A DNA stretch of 64,000 nucleotides from Lysinibacillus sp. G4S2 (GCF_030348505.1 NZ_JAUCFJ010000002.1:1058001-1122000), one strand, 5' to 3'; numbered from the stretch's first letter, positions 8,440 to 17,661 are shown. Notes: generated by a model from the letters alone, not told the origin. Translations and numbers: made by a program.

Positions 8440-8895
8440 ATGAAACTTCGTGAACAAATGCCTGAACTTGTAGGCGCAACGACTTGGTTAAATGGTGAAG
8501 TAACAAAAGCGGAATTAGTAGGCGAAAAACCTACGTTAATCCACTTCTGGTCGGTTAGTTGCCATTTATGTAAAGAGGCAATGCCAGATGTGAACAATTT
8601 CCGTGATCAATACAAAGATGAGTTAAACGTAATCGCAGTGCATATGCCACGCTCTGAGGAAGATACAAATTTAGAAACAATCAAATCGGTAGCAGCAGAG
8701 CATGACATCGTACAACCAATCTTTGTTGATAGCGAATTAAAGTTAACAGATGCATTTGAAAACCAATACGTACCAGCGTATTTTGTTTTCGATAAAGATG
8801 GTCAGCTTCGTCACATGCAAGCAGGTGGTAGCGGTATGAAAATGCTAGAAAAACGTGTGAATCGCGTTTTAGATGAAATGCGCAACGCAGAATAA
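8440..8895 (+). CDS. ykuV: Thiol-disulfide oxidoreductase, YkuV-like (thioredoxin fold)
   Basis: A 151-aa TlpA/ResA-like thioredoxin-fold protein without a signal peptide, so cytoplasmic. The active site is C41-H-L-C44 in HFWSVSCHLCKEAMP; the cis-Pro lies in NQYVPAYFVFDKDG. B. subtilis YkuV reduces protein disulfides and lies next to the peroxiredoxin YkuU, as here, so the pair probably acts in peroxide and thiol homeostasis. Ribosome site AAAGGAGAATG precedes the ATG at 8440. Confidence 0.88.
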   Translation: MKLREQMPELVGATTWLNGEVTKAELVGEKPTLIHFWSVSCHLCKEAMPDVNNFRDQYKDELNVIAVHMPRSEEDTNLETIKSVAAEHDIVQPIFVDSELKLTDAFENQYVPAYFVFDKDGQLRHMQAGGSGMKMLEKRVNRVLDEMRNAE

Positions 8896-8907
8896 TAGCA
8901 GATTAAG

Positions 8908-8938
8908 AGGCGGGGAGAAATAATTCCCCGTCTTTTTT
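8908..8938 (+). terminator. Intrinsic terminator after ykuV
   Basis: Stem GGCGGGGA / TTCCCCGTC, loop GAAATAA, then a run of T's. Confidence 0.8.
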
Positions 8939-9048
8939 ATGTGAAAATATAATTTCAGTTACCACAACGGTTGTGTTTTCACCTGAGCGTAGAAGAGTCG
9001 AGTGCAAAACGCTATGACCCGAGCGAAAAGGGGTGAAGCCGATCGATT

Positions 9049-9078
9049 CCAGACGCAATTATGCCGAGGATAATTGAT
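9049..9078. repeat. Copy of the GACGCAATTATGCCGAGG palindromic element
   Basis: CCAGACGCAATTATGCCGAGG followed by ATAATTGAT matches blocks at 20649 (reverse), 25547 and 46981. In this copy a single base missing from the right arm weakens the palindrome. Upstream, 8941-9048 contains other small stems (GTGAAAA / TTTTCAC) that may be part of the element. Confidence 0.6.
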
Positions 9079-9104
9079 AGATGTCTTTTAGGGACGAATA
9101 GTTG

Positions 9105-9155
9105 CTTGTTTTGACGATACATATAACAGAGAATGCGTTACAATAATGGTATAGT
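9105..9155 (+). promoter_or_regulatory. Leader/promoter sequence shared with mprF
   Basis: The block CTTGTTTTGACGATACATAT, CAGAGAATGCGTTACA and AATGGTATAG is nearly repeated at 14915-14966 upstream of mprF, with about 90 percent identity and a 2-bp length difference. It contains the extended -10-like TGGTATAGT at 9147-9155, about 20 bp before the ktrC start. I take it as a control region; the exact promoter is not settled. Confidence 0.5.
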
Positions 9156-9175
9156 AGTTTTCGGAGGGATTTTTA

Positions 9176-9844
9176 ATGATGAAAAAAGAGTTTGCTGTCA
9201 TTGGACTTGGACGTTTCGGAGGTAGCATTGTTCGGGAACTAATGAGTCAAGGCGCACAAGTTATGGCGATAGACCATTCCTCAGAGCGGGTGGACGAATT
9301 TGCTTCTATTGCCACACAGGCTGTTATCGCAGATTCGACAGATGAATCGGTATTAAATTCATTAGGTATTCGTAATTTTGAGCATGTGATCGTAGCGATT
9401 GGTGAAGATATTCAGGCTAGTATTTTGACGACCATCATATTAAAAGAAATCGGTGTTCAACAGATTACTGTAAAGGCTCAGAATGACTACCATGAAAAAG
9501 TACTGCGCAAAATTGGTGCAGATTTTGTCGTTCATCCTGAGCGTGATATGGGAATACGTATTGCCAATAATATGCTGTCTAATACAGTGCTTGATTATTT
9601 AGAGCTTTCGGATGAACATTCCATTATGGAGATTAAGGCCAATGATACGATTGCAGGTTACTCCGTTATGGACTTAGATATTCGTGCAAAGTACGGCATT
9701 AATATTGTAGGCATTAAGCGTGGTTCAGATATAATCGTATCTCCACAGGCAAGTGATAAAATTTTGCTAGGAGATATTATGCTTGTCATTGGGGCGGATG
9801 TAGATATCAATCGCTTTGTCAAAAAAGTATTGAATGGGTACTAA
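9176..9844 (+). CDS. ktrC: Potassium channel gating subunit KtrC (RCK/TrkA-N protein)
   Basis: Cytoplasmic regulatory ring protein of a Ktr K+ uptake system, 222 aa. The N-terminal Rossmann RCK domain has GLGRFGGS (about residues 10-17) and an acidic residue at the end of beta-2 (AIDHSSERV) for nucleotide; the C-terminal RCK_C subdomain (about 140-215) binds c-di-AMP in relatives. Start at the first ATG (9176), with GGAGGG 8 nt upstream. No membrane partner (KtrB or KtrD) is in the window. In B. subtilis ktrC likewise stands apart and precedes the rnjA cluster, which supports KtrC over KtrA. Confidence 0.87.
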   Translation: MMKKEFAVIGLGRFGGSIVRELMSQGAQVMAIDHSSERVDEFASIATQAVIADSTDESVLNSLGIRNFEHVIVAIGEDIQASILTTIILKEIGVQQITVKAQNDYHEKVLRKIGADFVVHPERDMGIRIANNMLSNTVLDYLELSDEHSIMEIKANDTIAGYSVMDLDIRAKYGINIVGIKRGSDIIVSPQASDKILLGDIMLVIGADVDINRFVKKVLNGY

Positions 9845-9847
9845 CAA

Positions 9848-10327
9848 ATGAATAAACGCAGATGGAAATTAGTCATATTTGCTGTAATAATACTTATTGT
9901 CGCTTTTACTATGCAGTTTCGTGAAAAAAATGAGGAAGAGGCTATTTCTCGCATTTTAGATCACGCAGCAGAAATTGATGCAATTGAGCTTTTTAAAGGC
10001 GAGCAATCTTTATTTAAGTCAACAGGTAAGGATGCAACGATTTATAGTGAAAATAGTCCTCTGAGCCATGTTAAAAAACTAAGCAAAAAAGAAAGAGCTA
10101 TTTTTGAAGAGAAGCCAGTCTATCATATCGTTTACGAAATTAAGGGTGAGCCGTTATATGAGGTGGATGTTTTAAAGGTAGCTATTAGCTCTGAGCTAAG
10201 TAAAGAATTACAACAGATGGTTTTTAATGTTGGAGATCAGCAATATTTAATATATTGGACAAAAAAGAAAAAAGCATTTGAGCAATCAACAAATACGCAA
10301 CGCTTGCTTGAACAATATGGTAAATAA
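9848..10327 (+). CDS. Hypothetical single-pass membrane protein, coupled to ktrC
   Basis: A 159-aa protein of unknown family. A basic N-terminus (MNKRRWK) and one transmembrane helix (LVIFAVIILIVAFTMQF) are followed by a charged soluble domain rich in Lys and Glu, probably outside the cell by the positive-inside rule. The ATG is 3 bp after the ktrC stop with no strong separate ribosome site, so translation is likely coupled. A strong terminator follows. Its role with the K+ channel is unknown. Confidence 0.75.
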   Translation: MNKRRWKLVIFAVIILIVAFTMQFREKNEEEAISRILDHAAEIDAIELFKGEQSLFKSTGKDATIYSENSPLSHVKKLSKKERAIFEEKPVYHIVYEIKGEPLYEVDVLKVAISSELSKELQQMVFNVGDQQYLIYWTKKKKAFEQSTNTQRLLEQYGK

Positions 10328-10328
10328 G

Positions 10329-10373
10329 AAAGGGTAGTGAAACAGCAACTAAGCTGTCTCACTACCCTTTCTT
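10329..10373 (+). terminator. Terminator of the ktrC operon
   Basis: A long stem: AAAGGGTAGTGA(A)ACAGC pairs with GCTGTCTCACTACCCTTT, followed by CTTG. It may act in both directions. Confidence 0.8.
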
Positions 10374-10413
10374 GCTATTAAAGAAACTAACCAAGGTTAT
10401 AGTTTTCGTCTAG

Positions 10414-10524
10414 GCTAAAGCGTTACATTCTCGAGGTCGTTTCGATCCCTCGGGCAAAAGTGGTGGAGCGTTTACTTTGCTTCGGGCTCTCCAGTGCATG
10501 TCGGATGTAAACGAGCGCTTTAGC
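10414..10524. repeat. Multi-branched inverted-repeat element
   Basis: GCTAAAGCG (10414-10422) pairs exactly with CGCTTTAGC (10516-10524), with TTAC/GTAA extending the stem inward. Inside are CGAGG...CCTCG and GAGC...GCTC hairpins. It sits 10 bp after the dctP stop codon, on the side where a terminator is expected. The phrase TAGGCTAAAGCG recurs at 47013-47024. Function unknown. Confidence 0.5.
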
Positions 10525-10534
10525 GCATTTGTTC

Positions 10535-11797
10535 CTAAGATACAATAGTAGTTTTACCTTGAAGTGCACGTTCTTGCATTTCTACGTCAAACTCTTTTTC
10601 TGATTTTGATATGACTACACAAGCTACACCGTTACCAATTAAGTTTGTTACGGCACGTGCCTCTGACATGAAGCGGTCAACACCAATTAGTAGCGCAATA
10701 CCTTCTACTGGAATCATTGGGAAGGCAGCAAGTGTCGCTGCTAATGTGATAAACCCAGATCCTGTAACACCAGCTGCACCTTTAGATGTAATCATTAATA
10801 TCCCAAGAAGTGTAATGATTTGAATCCATGTCAAGTCCATACCGTATGCTTGTGCAATGAATAATGCAGCCATTGATAGATAGATGGAAGTTCCATCAAG
10901 ATTGAAAGAATAACCTGTTGGCACTACTAATCCAACTACTTGTTTGGAGCAACCGAAATTTTCTAATTTACGCATCATTGAAGGTAAAGCAGATTCAGAT
11001 GATGATGTACCGATTACTAAGAAAATTTCCTCTTTAATATAAGCGATGAATTTGAAAATGTTAAAGCCGAAGTATTTTGCAATTGTGCCTAAAACAACGG
11101 CTACGAATAAGAACATTGTAATATATACTGCAGCCATTAATAGACCTAAGTTGCTTAACGATTTCAATCCAAAGTTACCAATTGTATAGGCCATTGCACC
11201 AAATGCACCGATTGGAGATATTTTCATGACCATACTTACGATTTTGAAGAAAATTTCTGCCACTTGTTCAAAAAATGTAATGACAGGTTTTGCAGGTGCA
11301 CCAATAGAGGCAGCCGCTAAACCGAATAATATTGCAGAGAATAACACAGGAAGTAATTGTCCTGTTGCAAGTGCACCTACTACGTTTTCAGGAATAATGC
11401 TAGAGATGAAAGCTCCTAAGCCTTGCTCAGTCTCAGCAGCAGCAGATGTATATTTTGAAATGTCAGTTTCGGCAGCGCCTGATGTATCTAATCCAGTACC
11501 TGGGCTAACGATCATTGCAACAGCAATCCCGATTGCTAAGGCAATAGTAGAGACAATTTCGAAGTACAGCAACGCCTTACCTCCGATTTTCCCAACCTTT
11601 TTCATATCACCCATACTACCGATTCCAATTACAACTGTTAAGAAGATAATAGGAGCGATTAACATTTTAATTAACTTGATGAATAAATCCGCTAAAATTT
11701 TAAGGCTCGCACCAAACTCAGGGAAGAGTGCTCCGACAATAACCCCTAAAATGATCGCAGCTATAACCTGAACAGTCAAATTTTTCAGTAATTTCAT
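10535..11797 (-). CDS. dctP: C4-dicarboxylate/H+ (or Na+) symporter DctP, DAACS family
   Basis: A 420-aa membrane carrier of the dicarboxylate/amino acid:cation symporter family. It has eight helices plus two re-entrant loops, including the serine-rich hairpin VIGTSSSESALPSMMRKLE (about residues 260-278) and the binding segments GYSFNLDGTSIYLS and SKGAAGVTGSGF. The neighbouring dctS-dctR genes, divergent across a 405-bp gap, match the B. subtilis dct arrangement, so the substrate is probably succinate, fumarate or malate rather than glutamate. Ribosome site AAGAGGTAG before ATG 11797. Confidence 0.87.
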   Translation of the reverse strand: MKLLKNLTVQVIAAIILGVIVGALFPEFGASLKILADLFIKLIKMLIAPIIFLTVVIGIGSMGDMKKVGKIGGKALLYFEIVSTIALAIGIAVAMIVSPGTGLDTSGAAETDISKYTSAAAETEQGLGAFISSIIPENVVGALATGQLLPVLFSAILFGLAAASIGAPAKPVITFFEQVAEIFFKIVSMVMKISPIGAFGAMAYTIGNFGLKSLSNLGLLMAAVYITMFLFVAVVLGTIAKYFGFNIFKFIAYIKEEIFLVIGTSSSESALPSMMRKLENFGCSKQVVGLVVPTGYSFNLDGTSIYLSMAALFIAQAYGMDLTWIQIITLLGILMITSKGAAGVTGSGFITLAATLAAFPMIPVEGIALLIGVDRFMSEARAVTNLIGNGVACVVISKSEKEFDVEMQERALQGKTTIVS

Positions 11798-12202
11798 TTT
11801 ATGCTACCTCTTTTCTAAATTTTCTTTTTGATATCGTTTTCACTAGAATTATCATAGCGAATCCTTTATAAAAAAAGAGATTTAGAAAATAAGAAACATA
11901 TCGTTCATTAAGTATATTTTCCAATAATTTAAAAGAAATGTAGTGTTCTCAACAATTCAATCTGTTATGGTACTCTAAAACCAATTGATTATTGTTATAA
12001 TACAAAAATAATAAATGATAGAAAATTCCGTTTTATAGCACTTTTTTGTAATATTGTTCATTAAGTTCATCATTTTCTCTTACTTATGTCAACTAAAAGT
12101 GTTGTCAAAAGAATTTTTTGAAGATAATCTTAAAGGCATATCAATCATTAGTAGCGGTATGTATATTAGGCAAATGCAGATTGGAAAGGAAGGAATCTTT
12201 AA
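11798..12202. other. Non-coding divergent control region between dctP and dctS
   Basis: 405 bp, very AT-rich, without a plausible gene. It contains TATAAT-like boxes (one at about 11995-12000 on the plus strand). It is the natural place for DctR binding sites, but I could not identify a convincing repeat. Confidence 0.5.
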
Positions 12203-13804
12203 ATGATGAAAATGCCCGTAAACGGCAAAATACTGTTAGTGACATTTTTAATCATTGCATTCTCCTTTTTACTTGGTGGCATTTTTGTACTTGGTAATCT
12301 ATTAACCGAGCAAGAAAAGGATTTTGGTCAGCGTGCTATGCTCGTTGCGCGGACTGTATCGAATGTGCCAGAGATAAGTATGCATTTAAAAAATGACAAT
12401 ATTAAAGAAGCGGCGAAAAATGTCAATAAAATTGTAGATGGTATTCGTGTTGTTAATAAAGCAGAGTATATTGTTGTGATGAATATGGATCGCATTAAAC
12501 TATCACACCCAGTCCGTAAAGAAATAGGGAAACGTAGTGAATCACAGGATTTAAATGCTGCCTTTAGTGAGCATTACTATGTATCGAAGGCGCAAGGGGA
12601 AGCCGGTGTAATGATTCGAGCTTTTGTTCCTATCATTGATGATAAAAAAGAACAAGTTGGCATAGTTGTTGTAGGATATTCACTGCCAACCTTTAGAGAT
12701 ATATTGCAAAATTATGAGCATGACATCTTTATTACTATTCTCATATCACTTGTTTTTAGTATTTGGGGGGCATACACACTTGGGCGACATATTAAAAAGC
12801 AAATGTTTGGGCTCGAACCTCATGAGATTGCAAAGATGTATGTGGAACGAACAGAAACGTTCAATGCTATGCATGAAGGCATTATAGCGGTTGATAAGGA
12901 AATGAATATTACAATTTTTAATGAAAAAGCAGCAGATATATTAGGCGTTACTAGAAAGATAGAGGATTGTATCGGTGAAAAGATTTACGATGTTTTGCCG
13001 GATACGCGATTGCCTGAAATTGTTGAAACGGCAACCCCTGTATATGATCAAGAGTTATACATCAATCATCATAGTATTTTGAGTAATCGAGTTCCGATTA
13101 TTGTAAATGGTGAGTTAGTCGGTGCAGTTGCCATGTTTAAAGATTTAACAGCGGTGAAAAAGCTTGCGGAAGAGGTAACAGGTGTTAAAGCTTTTGTTCA
13201 AGCACTGCGTGTACAAACGCATGAGCATAAAAATAAACTTCATACGATTGCGGGGCTTCTACAGTTGGGACATACAAAGCAAGCTCTTGAATATGTTACA
13301 GCTACTACCGAAAATGAAGCCTCTTTAACGAAGTTTTTGAATGAACGCTTTCATAATGAAAATATTTCAGGATTATTGCTAAGTAAAGTTAGTTATGGCA
13401 AGGAATTGGGAATACAAGTGGAAATTGACCGAAAAAGTCATTTTAAACGTTTTCCACCTTTATTAGATCATCACGATTTTGTTGTTTTGTTAGGCAATTT
13501 AATTGAAAATGCATTTGAAGCGTTAAACGTTCTTTCCAAGGATGATAAATATGTAGCAATTTCTGTAGATGAGCATGACGGTGTGTTAGCGATTGCTGTT
13601 TCTGATAATGGAATCGGAATGTCTGAAGAGGTGCAAGCACGTATGTTTGAAAATGGATTTTCTACGAAGGCAAGTGAGAATCGTGGAATTGGGTTGCATT
13701 TAATACATGAAATTGTTAGGAAAGGCAATGGCGATATTGAAGTAGTGAGTGAATTATTGAAAGGGACAAGTTTCTTAATCTTATTTGAGTTAGGAGAAGA
13801 ATAG
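12203..13804 (+). CDS. dctS: Sensor histidine kinase DctS (DcuS/CitA family)
   Basis: A 533-aa membrane sensor. TM1 spans residues about 11-32; an extracytoplasmic Cache/PDC sensor (about 35-170) contains the DcuS/CitA-like YIVVMNMDRIKLSHP; TM2 is about 173-193; then a cytoplasmic PAS (about 213-310), a SPOB-type dimerisation helix with the phospho-acceptor His in RVQTHEHKNKLHTIAGLLQ, and HATPase motifs N-box LGNLIENAFEAL, DNGIGM and GIGLHL. It probably senses C4-dicarboxylates. dctR begins immediately after its stop. The ATG at 12203 follows GGAAAGGAAGG. Confidence 0.91.
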   Translation: MMKMPVNGKILLVTFLIIAFSFLLGGIFVLGNLLTEQEKDFGQRAMLVARTVSNVPEISMHLKNDNIKEAAKNVNKIVDGIRVVNKAEYIVVMNMDRIKLSHPVRKEIGKRSESQDLNAAFSEHYYVSKAQGEAGVMIRAFVPIIDDKKEQVGIVVVGYSLPTFRDILQNYEHDIFITILISLVFSIWGAYTLGRHIKKQMFGLEPHEIAKMYVERTETFNAMHEGIIAVDKEMNITIFNEKAADILGVTRKIEDCIGEKIYDVLPDTRLPEIVETATPVYDQELYINHHSILSNRVPIIVNGELVGAVAMFKDLTAVKKLAEEVTGVKAFVQALRVQTHEHKNKLHTIAGLLQLGHTKQALEYVTATTENEASLTKFLNERFHNENISGLLLSKVSYGKELGIQVEIDRKSHFKRFPPLLDHHDFVVLLGNLIENAFEALNVLSKDDKYVAISVDEHDGVLAIAVSDNGIGMSEEVQARMFENGFSTKASENRGIGLHLIHEIVRKGNGDIEVVSELLKGTSFLILFELGEE

Positions 13805-14509
13805 ATGAATGTAATTAAAGTGTTATTAATCGAAGATGATCCGATGGTACGAGAAGTGAACAGGCAATTTATTGAACAAATCAAAGGATTTTCGCTAATA
13901 GGCTATGCTGGCAATGGAATCGAAGGTATTGAGAGAATTAAACAACTAAAACCTGATCTTGTCTTTATGGATATTTTTATGCCTGAGCAAAATGGCATTA
14001 TTACACTAGGGAAAATACGTGAAGAACATCTTCCGGTTGATGTTATTGCTGTGACCGCAGCTAATGATATGCCAACTGTGCAACGAATTTTACACTTAGG
14101 TGTCTATGATTATATTATGAAACCCTTTACGTTTGAACGAATTGAGGAAACTTTAATGAATTATCAAGCGTATAAAAAGAAAATAAGTGACATGCAAGAT
14201 CTAACACAACATGACGTTGATCATCTAATGCAGCAGCGCATACCTGATCAAATAGTTGTTCCGCCAGTCACTGAGGCAATTATCATTAACGATCTACCAA
14301 AGGGTTTTAACCGAGCAACATTAGATAAAGTGCTTGCTTATATTCAAGAAAGCAACGAAGCGGTTTCAGCAGAGGAAGTGTCCACATACATTGGAACAGC
14401 CCGTGTAACAGCTCGACGTTACTTAGATTTTTTAGAAAAACAAAATTTATTAAAGGTGGATATACAATATGGAAGTGTGGGACGTCCTATCCATCGATAT
14501 TATATTTAA
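13805..14509 (+). CDS. dctR: Response regulator DctR (CitB/DcuR family)
   Basis: A 234-aa response regulator. The receiver domain (1-125) has acidic pair D11-D12, phospho-acceptor D56 (LVFMDIFMP), Thr in VTAAND and the switch Lys in YIMKPFTFERIEE. A C-terminal winged HTH (about 170-234; SAEEVSTYIGTARVTARRYL) is typical of CitB-type regulators. It begins directly after the dctS stop, so the pair is co-translated. Its likely target is the dctP promoter across the intergenic gap. Confidence 0.92.
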   Translation: MNVIKVLLIEDDPMVREVNRQFIEQIKGFSLIGYAGNGIEGIERIKQLKPDLVFMDIFMPEQNGIITLGKIREEHLPVDVIAVTAANDMPTVQRILHLGVYDYIMKPFTFERIEETLMNYQAYKKKISDMQDLTQHDVDHLMQQRIPDQIVVPPVTEAIIINDLPKGFNRATLDKVLAYIQESNEAVSAEEVSTYIGTARVTARRYLDFLEKQNLLKVDIQYGSVGRPIHRYYI

Positions 14510-14512
14510 CTT

Positions 14513-14545
14513 ATTTCGGCGGATGTCACGGAATCGGAATTGGTT
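14513..14545. repeat. Fragment related to the structured mobile element
   Basis: TTCGGCGGATGTCACGGAAT followed by CGGAATTG matches the segment CGGCGGATGTCACGGATTTT present in reverse at 20714-20733 within the element that interrupts the GNAT gene. No other part of that element is visible here. Confidence 0.45.
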
Positions 14546-14655
14546 GTCTTATAAAGTTGTTTAAAACATCTTTTGTAGGGTAACCTTTTGTTAATTCACC
14601 ATGAGAATTTTAACATTTGATTCATCACTAATATATGGGATTTAAATACCATTTC

Positions 14656-14862
14656 GGCTCATCACCAAAAGTAGTGGATGGCATTAGTTAAAACGTATGC
14701 TATGTATATAAGTTGATTGGAGTGGAGGCTGGGCGACTCCTTGGGGATCAGCGTCACAGATGAGACCCTGGAGCGAGCAACGCGAGTGAAGCGGCTCATC
14801 GGACGCCCCCAGGAAAGCGCCCAGCCGGAACGGAAATCAACCACACGTTTTGGTGATGAACC
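14656..14862. repeat. Dispersed MITE-like repeat, complete copy
   Basis: 207 bp bounded by GGCTCATCACCAAAA and TTTTGGTGATGAACC (15-bp terminal inverted repeats, one mismatch). Internal landmarks: TTGATTGGAGTGGAGGCTGG, GACTCCTTGGGGATCAGCG, GAGCGAGCAACGCGAGTGAA, CGGCTCATCGGACGCCCCC, GGAACGGAAATCAACCACAC. It lies between dctR and mprF. The minus-strand open frame within it is not a gene. Confidence 0.85.
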
Positions 14863-14914
14863 ACCATTTCTACATTGTATAAAAGGCAACAAGTGAATTT
14901 TTTATATGTTTTGT

Positions 14915-14966
14915 CACTTGCTTTGACGATACATATATATCAGAGAATTCGTTACACTAATGGTAT
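14915..14966 (+). promoter_or_regulatory. Leader/promoter sequence shared with ktrC
   Basis: The second copy of the block at 9105-9155 (CTTGCTTTGACGATACATAT, CAGAGAATTCGTTACACTAA, TGGTATGGG), ending about 45 bp before the mprF start. The outer sequences of the two loci differ, so the block itself was duplicated or conserved. Confidence 0.5.
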
Positions 14967-15011
14967 GGGATTTTTTTATTTCAGAAAGCTTATGGGGAGT
15001 AGGTTTAGTAC

Positions 15012-17534
15012 ATGTTTAAAGTTCGAAAAGAGTCTCTATTTAAATTTTTGAAAATTCTTCTTCCAACAGTACTTTTAGCGATTGCTATTTTTGAAATTCA
15101 ACAAACGGTAAGTGGGATAGATGTTCATTTACTTCAGAAAGAAGTGAATGAATTACAGTTGTGGGAGCTCTTGTTGATTTTTTTCATCACCTTCTGTGCT
15201 ATTACACCGATGCTTTTTTATGATGTTATTTTAGTGAAAATATTGGGCATCAAAATAAATAACCGCAAATTACTGAACCATTCATTTATCGTGAATACAT
15301 TCTCAAATCTTATTGGCTTTGGTGGCCTAGTTGGCGTATTTCTGCGTAATTATTTCTATTCAAAATATAAAGAGGACAAGGAAGACTTGTTAAAAAGTAT
15401 TGCCTCCGTAACACTCTTTTATTTAACAGGGATTTCTCTGTTAGCTTGGATAATGTATATATTCTTTTGGGACTTCCCGTTGCTGAAAGAAGTACGATGG
15501 TTATCGATGGCAGTCATAATTGTCAGCTTATATGTTCCGGCTTTTATTGTTATGCGCATTATTCGCTATAGAAAAGCGAATTCTTTAAATCCAAAGGTAT
15601 CTCTTCAGTTGATGATAACTTCAGTAGCTGAATGGCTTGCGATCTTTTTAGTTATTTGGATATTAACTTTAATTTTGAAGATACCGATAGAATTATCCGC
15701 TTTAATTCCAATATTTTTAATTGCTTCCTGTGCGGGAATAGTCAGTATGATTCCTGGTGGAGTTGGCTCATTTGACCTTGTTTTTTTGTGGGGGACTCAA
15801 AATTTAGGAATTGCTGATGAAAAAGTGCTTTTTTTATTAATTTTGTACCGGGTTGGCTACTTTGTACTTCCATTTTTAGTTTCCTCAATCTTATTTATAA
15901 GAGAATATTGGAATCGTTGGAATCAATCATGGGAAGACTTGCCGAATATTATTTTTCAGAAGCTTAGTCATATGTTGTTAACGGTATTGGTATTTATCTC
16001 TGGCATTGTGTTATTACTATCAGCGGCGGTGCCTGGTATTTTAAGTAGACTAAAAATAACTCAGGAATTTTTATCCTCGCCAATCATGAATGTCTCTCAT
16101 CAATTGACTGTTGCAGCAGGTTTTATTCTCTTAGGATTATGTAGGGGGATTAAATATAAAGTAACAAGGGCATATCAGTTTACCATCATTGTGTTAATTA
16201 GTTCCGCACTGTTTTCAATTTTTAAGGGCTTTGACTATGAAGAAGCTATTTTTTTAGTGATTGTCACAGTGCTGTTAATTGCATCAAAAAAACAATTTTA
16301 CCGTGAAAGTTATGTTTTGACATGGGGGATAGCCTTGTTTGACCTTGCCGTAGTGACAATCATTACAGCGATGTATTTATTGATTGGGTATGTGAACTTA
16401 CCTACTTCTATAATTCATATTCCGGCTGCTCTACAGGACTATATCATTACAGATTACCGAGATCTATTTCATAGTGCTCTAATGGGTATCCTAATAGCAA
16501 TTTTCATTTTTTATATAGGTTATTTTATCCGTGCACCTAAAAGAATGGAAATGCTTTTGTCTAGTGAGCAAGAAGATGCAATCAAAAATCATTTGATGAC
16601 CTATAAAGGGACGGAGTATTCACACTTGATTTTTTTACATGACAAATTTGTACATTGGAATGAAAAAGGTACAGTTTTATTTTCTTATCAAATATTTGCT
16701 GATAAGATCGTAGTGCTTGGAGATCCAGTAGGGGATGAATCTGATTTTTTATCTGCTATTCAGGAGTTTTTAGGATTGGCGGATAAGCATAGTTATAGAC
16801 CTGTCTTTTATGAAATTAACAATAAAATTTTCTCTTCATTACATGAGAATGGGTATAGTTTTTTTAAACTTGGCGAGGAAGCATTTGTAGATTTAGAAAA
16901 GTTTACATTTGCCGGTAAGGGAATGAAGGGAAGTCGAGCGATAAAAAATAAATTTGAACGAGAAAATTTTACTGTGGAATTTATAAGCCCTCCGTACTCA
17001 CAGGAAGTCATGAATGAATTGGAAGAAGTATCAACGAAATGGTTGCAGGGAAGGGCTGAAAAGGGCTTTTCTCTTGGCTTTTTTGATGAACGCTATTTAA
17101 GCACTTCCAACATTGCTGTTTTACGTGGAGCAGAAGGAATTATTGGCTTTGCCAGTATCATGCCAATGTACGATAATGGCGAAAGCATCTCAGTAGATCT
17201 GATGCGTTTTAAACCGGGAGCGCCATCTGGCACGATGGATTTCATTTTTTTATCACTATTTGAATGGGCAAAAGCAGAAGGCTATCGCGTTTTCAATATA
17301 GGGATGTCGCCATTATCAAACGTCGGACAGTCTAGGTTTTCCTTTTTAAGTGAAAAAATTGCAGCACAAATATTTTTACATGGGCACTACCTTTATCATT
17401 TTAAAGGATTAAAAAACTTTAAATTAAAATATGCAGATTTTTGGGTGCCAAAGTATGTAGGATATCGAAAGAAATCTTCATTGCCGTTTACAATGGCTCA
17501 AATCACGCTATTAATTGGCAAAAAGAGAAAATAA
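15012..17534 (+). CDS. mprF: Bifunctional lysylphosphatidylglycerol synthase/flippase MprF
   Basis: An 840-aa membrane protein that transfers lysine from Lys-tRNA to phosphatidylglycerol and flips the product outward, lowering surface charge and sensitivity to cationic peptides. The N-terminal ~500 residues have about 13-14 hydrophobic segments, including the flippase signature SCAGIVSMIPGGVGSFD (about residues 241-257). The C-terminal ~310 residues are the DUF2156 GNAT-like synthase domain (FVHWNEKGTVLFSYQIF, VLGDPVGDESDF, MDFIFLSLFEWAKAEGYRVF). Full length, no defects seen. ATG at 15012 follows GGGGAGTAGG. Confidence 0.93.
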   Translation: MFKVRKESLFKFLKILLPTVLLAIAIFEIQQTVSGIDVHLLQKEVNELQLWELLLIFFITFCAITPMLFYDVILVKILGIKINNRKLLNHSFIVNTFSNLIGFGGLVGVFLRNYFYSKYKEDKEDLLKSIASVTLFYLTGISLLAWIMYIFFWDFPLLKEVRWLSMAVIIVSLYVPAFIVMRIIRYRKANSLNPKVSLQLMITSVAEWLAIFLVIWILTLILKIPIELSALIPIFLIASCAGIVSMIPGGVGSFDLVFLWGTQNLGIADEKVLFLLILYRVGYFVLPFLVSSILFIREYWNRWNQSWEDLPNIIFQKLSHMLLTVLVFISGIVLLLSAAVPGILSRLKITQEFLSSPIMNVSHQLTVAAGFILLGLCRGIKYKVTRAYQFTIIVLISSALFSIFKGFDYEEAIFLVIVTVLLIASKKQFYRESYVLTWGIALFDLAVVTIITAMYLLIGYVNLPTSIIHIPAALQDYIITDYRDLFHSALMGILIAIFIFYIGYFIRAPKRMEMLLSSEQEDAIKNHLMTYKGTEYSHLIFLHDKFVHWNEKGTVLFSYQIFADKIVVLGDPVGDESDFLSAIQEFLGLADKHSYRPVFYEINNKIFSSLHENGYSFFKLGEEAFVDLEKFTFAGKGMKGSRAIKNKFERENFTVEFISPPYSQEVMNELEEVSTKWLQGRAEKGFSLGFFDERYLSTSNIAVLRGAEGIIGFASIMPMYDNGESISVDLMRFKPGAPSGTMDFIFLSLFEWAKAEGYRVFNIGMSPLSNVGQSRFSFLSEKIAAQIFLHGHYLYHFKGLKNFKLKYADFWVPKYVGYRKKSSLPFTMAQITLLIGKKRK

Positions 17535-17661
17535 ATAGCCAGGAGATCTCACGCTGCTTACTTAGAGAAGAGTGGGAAGCGATTGTAAGGAGTCTGTGCT
17601 GCCAACATAATTAAATGCATTGGTCGCCCTACTTAGACGGAAGTATTCGTTTAGCCAATTC

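Noticed and set aside
8941..9175. c-di-AMP (ydaO-type) riboswitch upstream of ktrC, suggested by GGGGTGAAGCC
   Set aside because: The other conserved blocks of that riboswitch are missing, and the phrase belongs to the dispersed GACGCAATTATGCC element.
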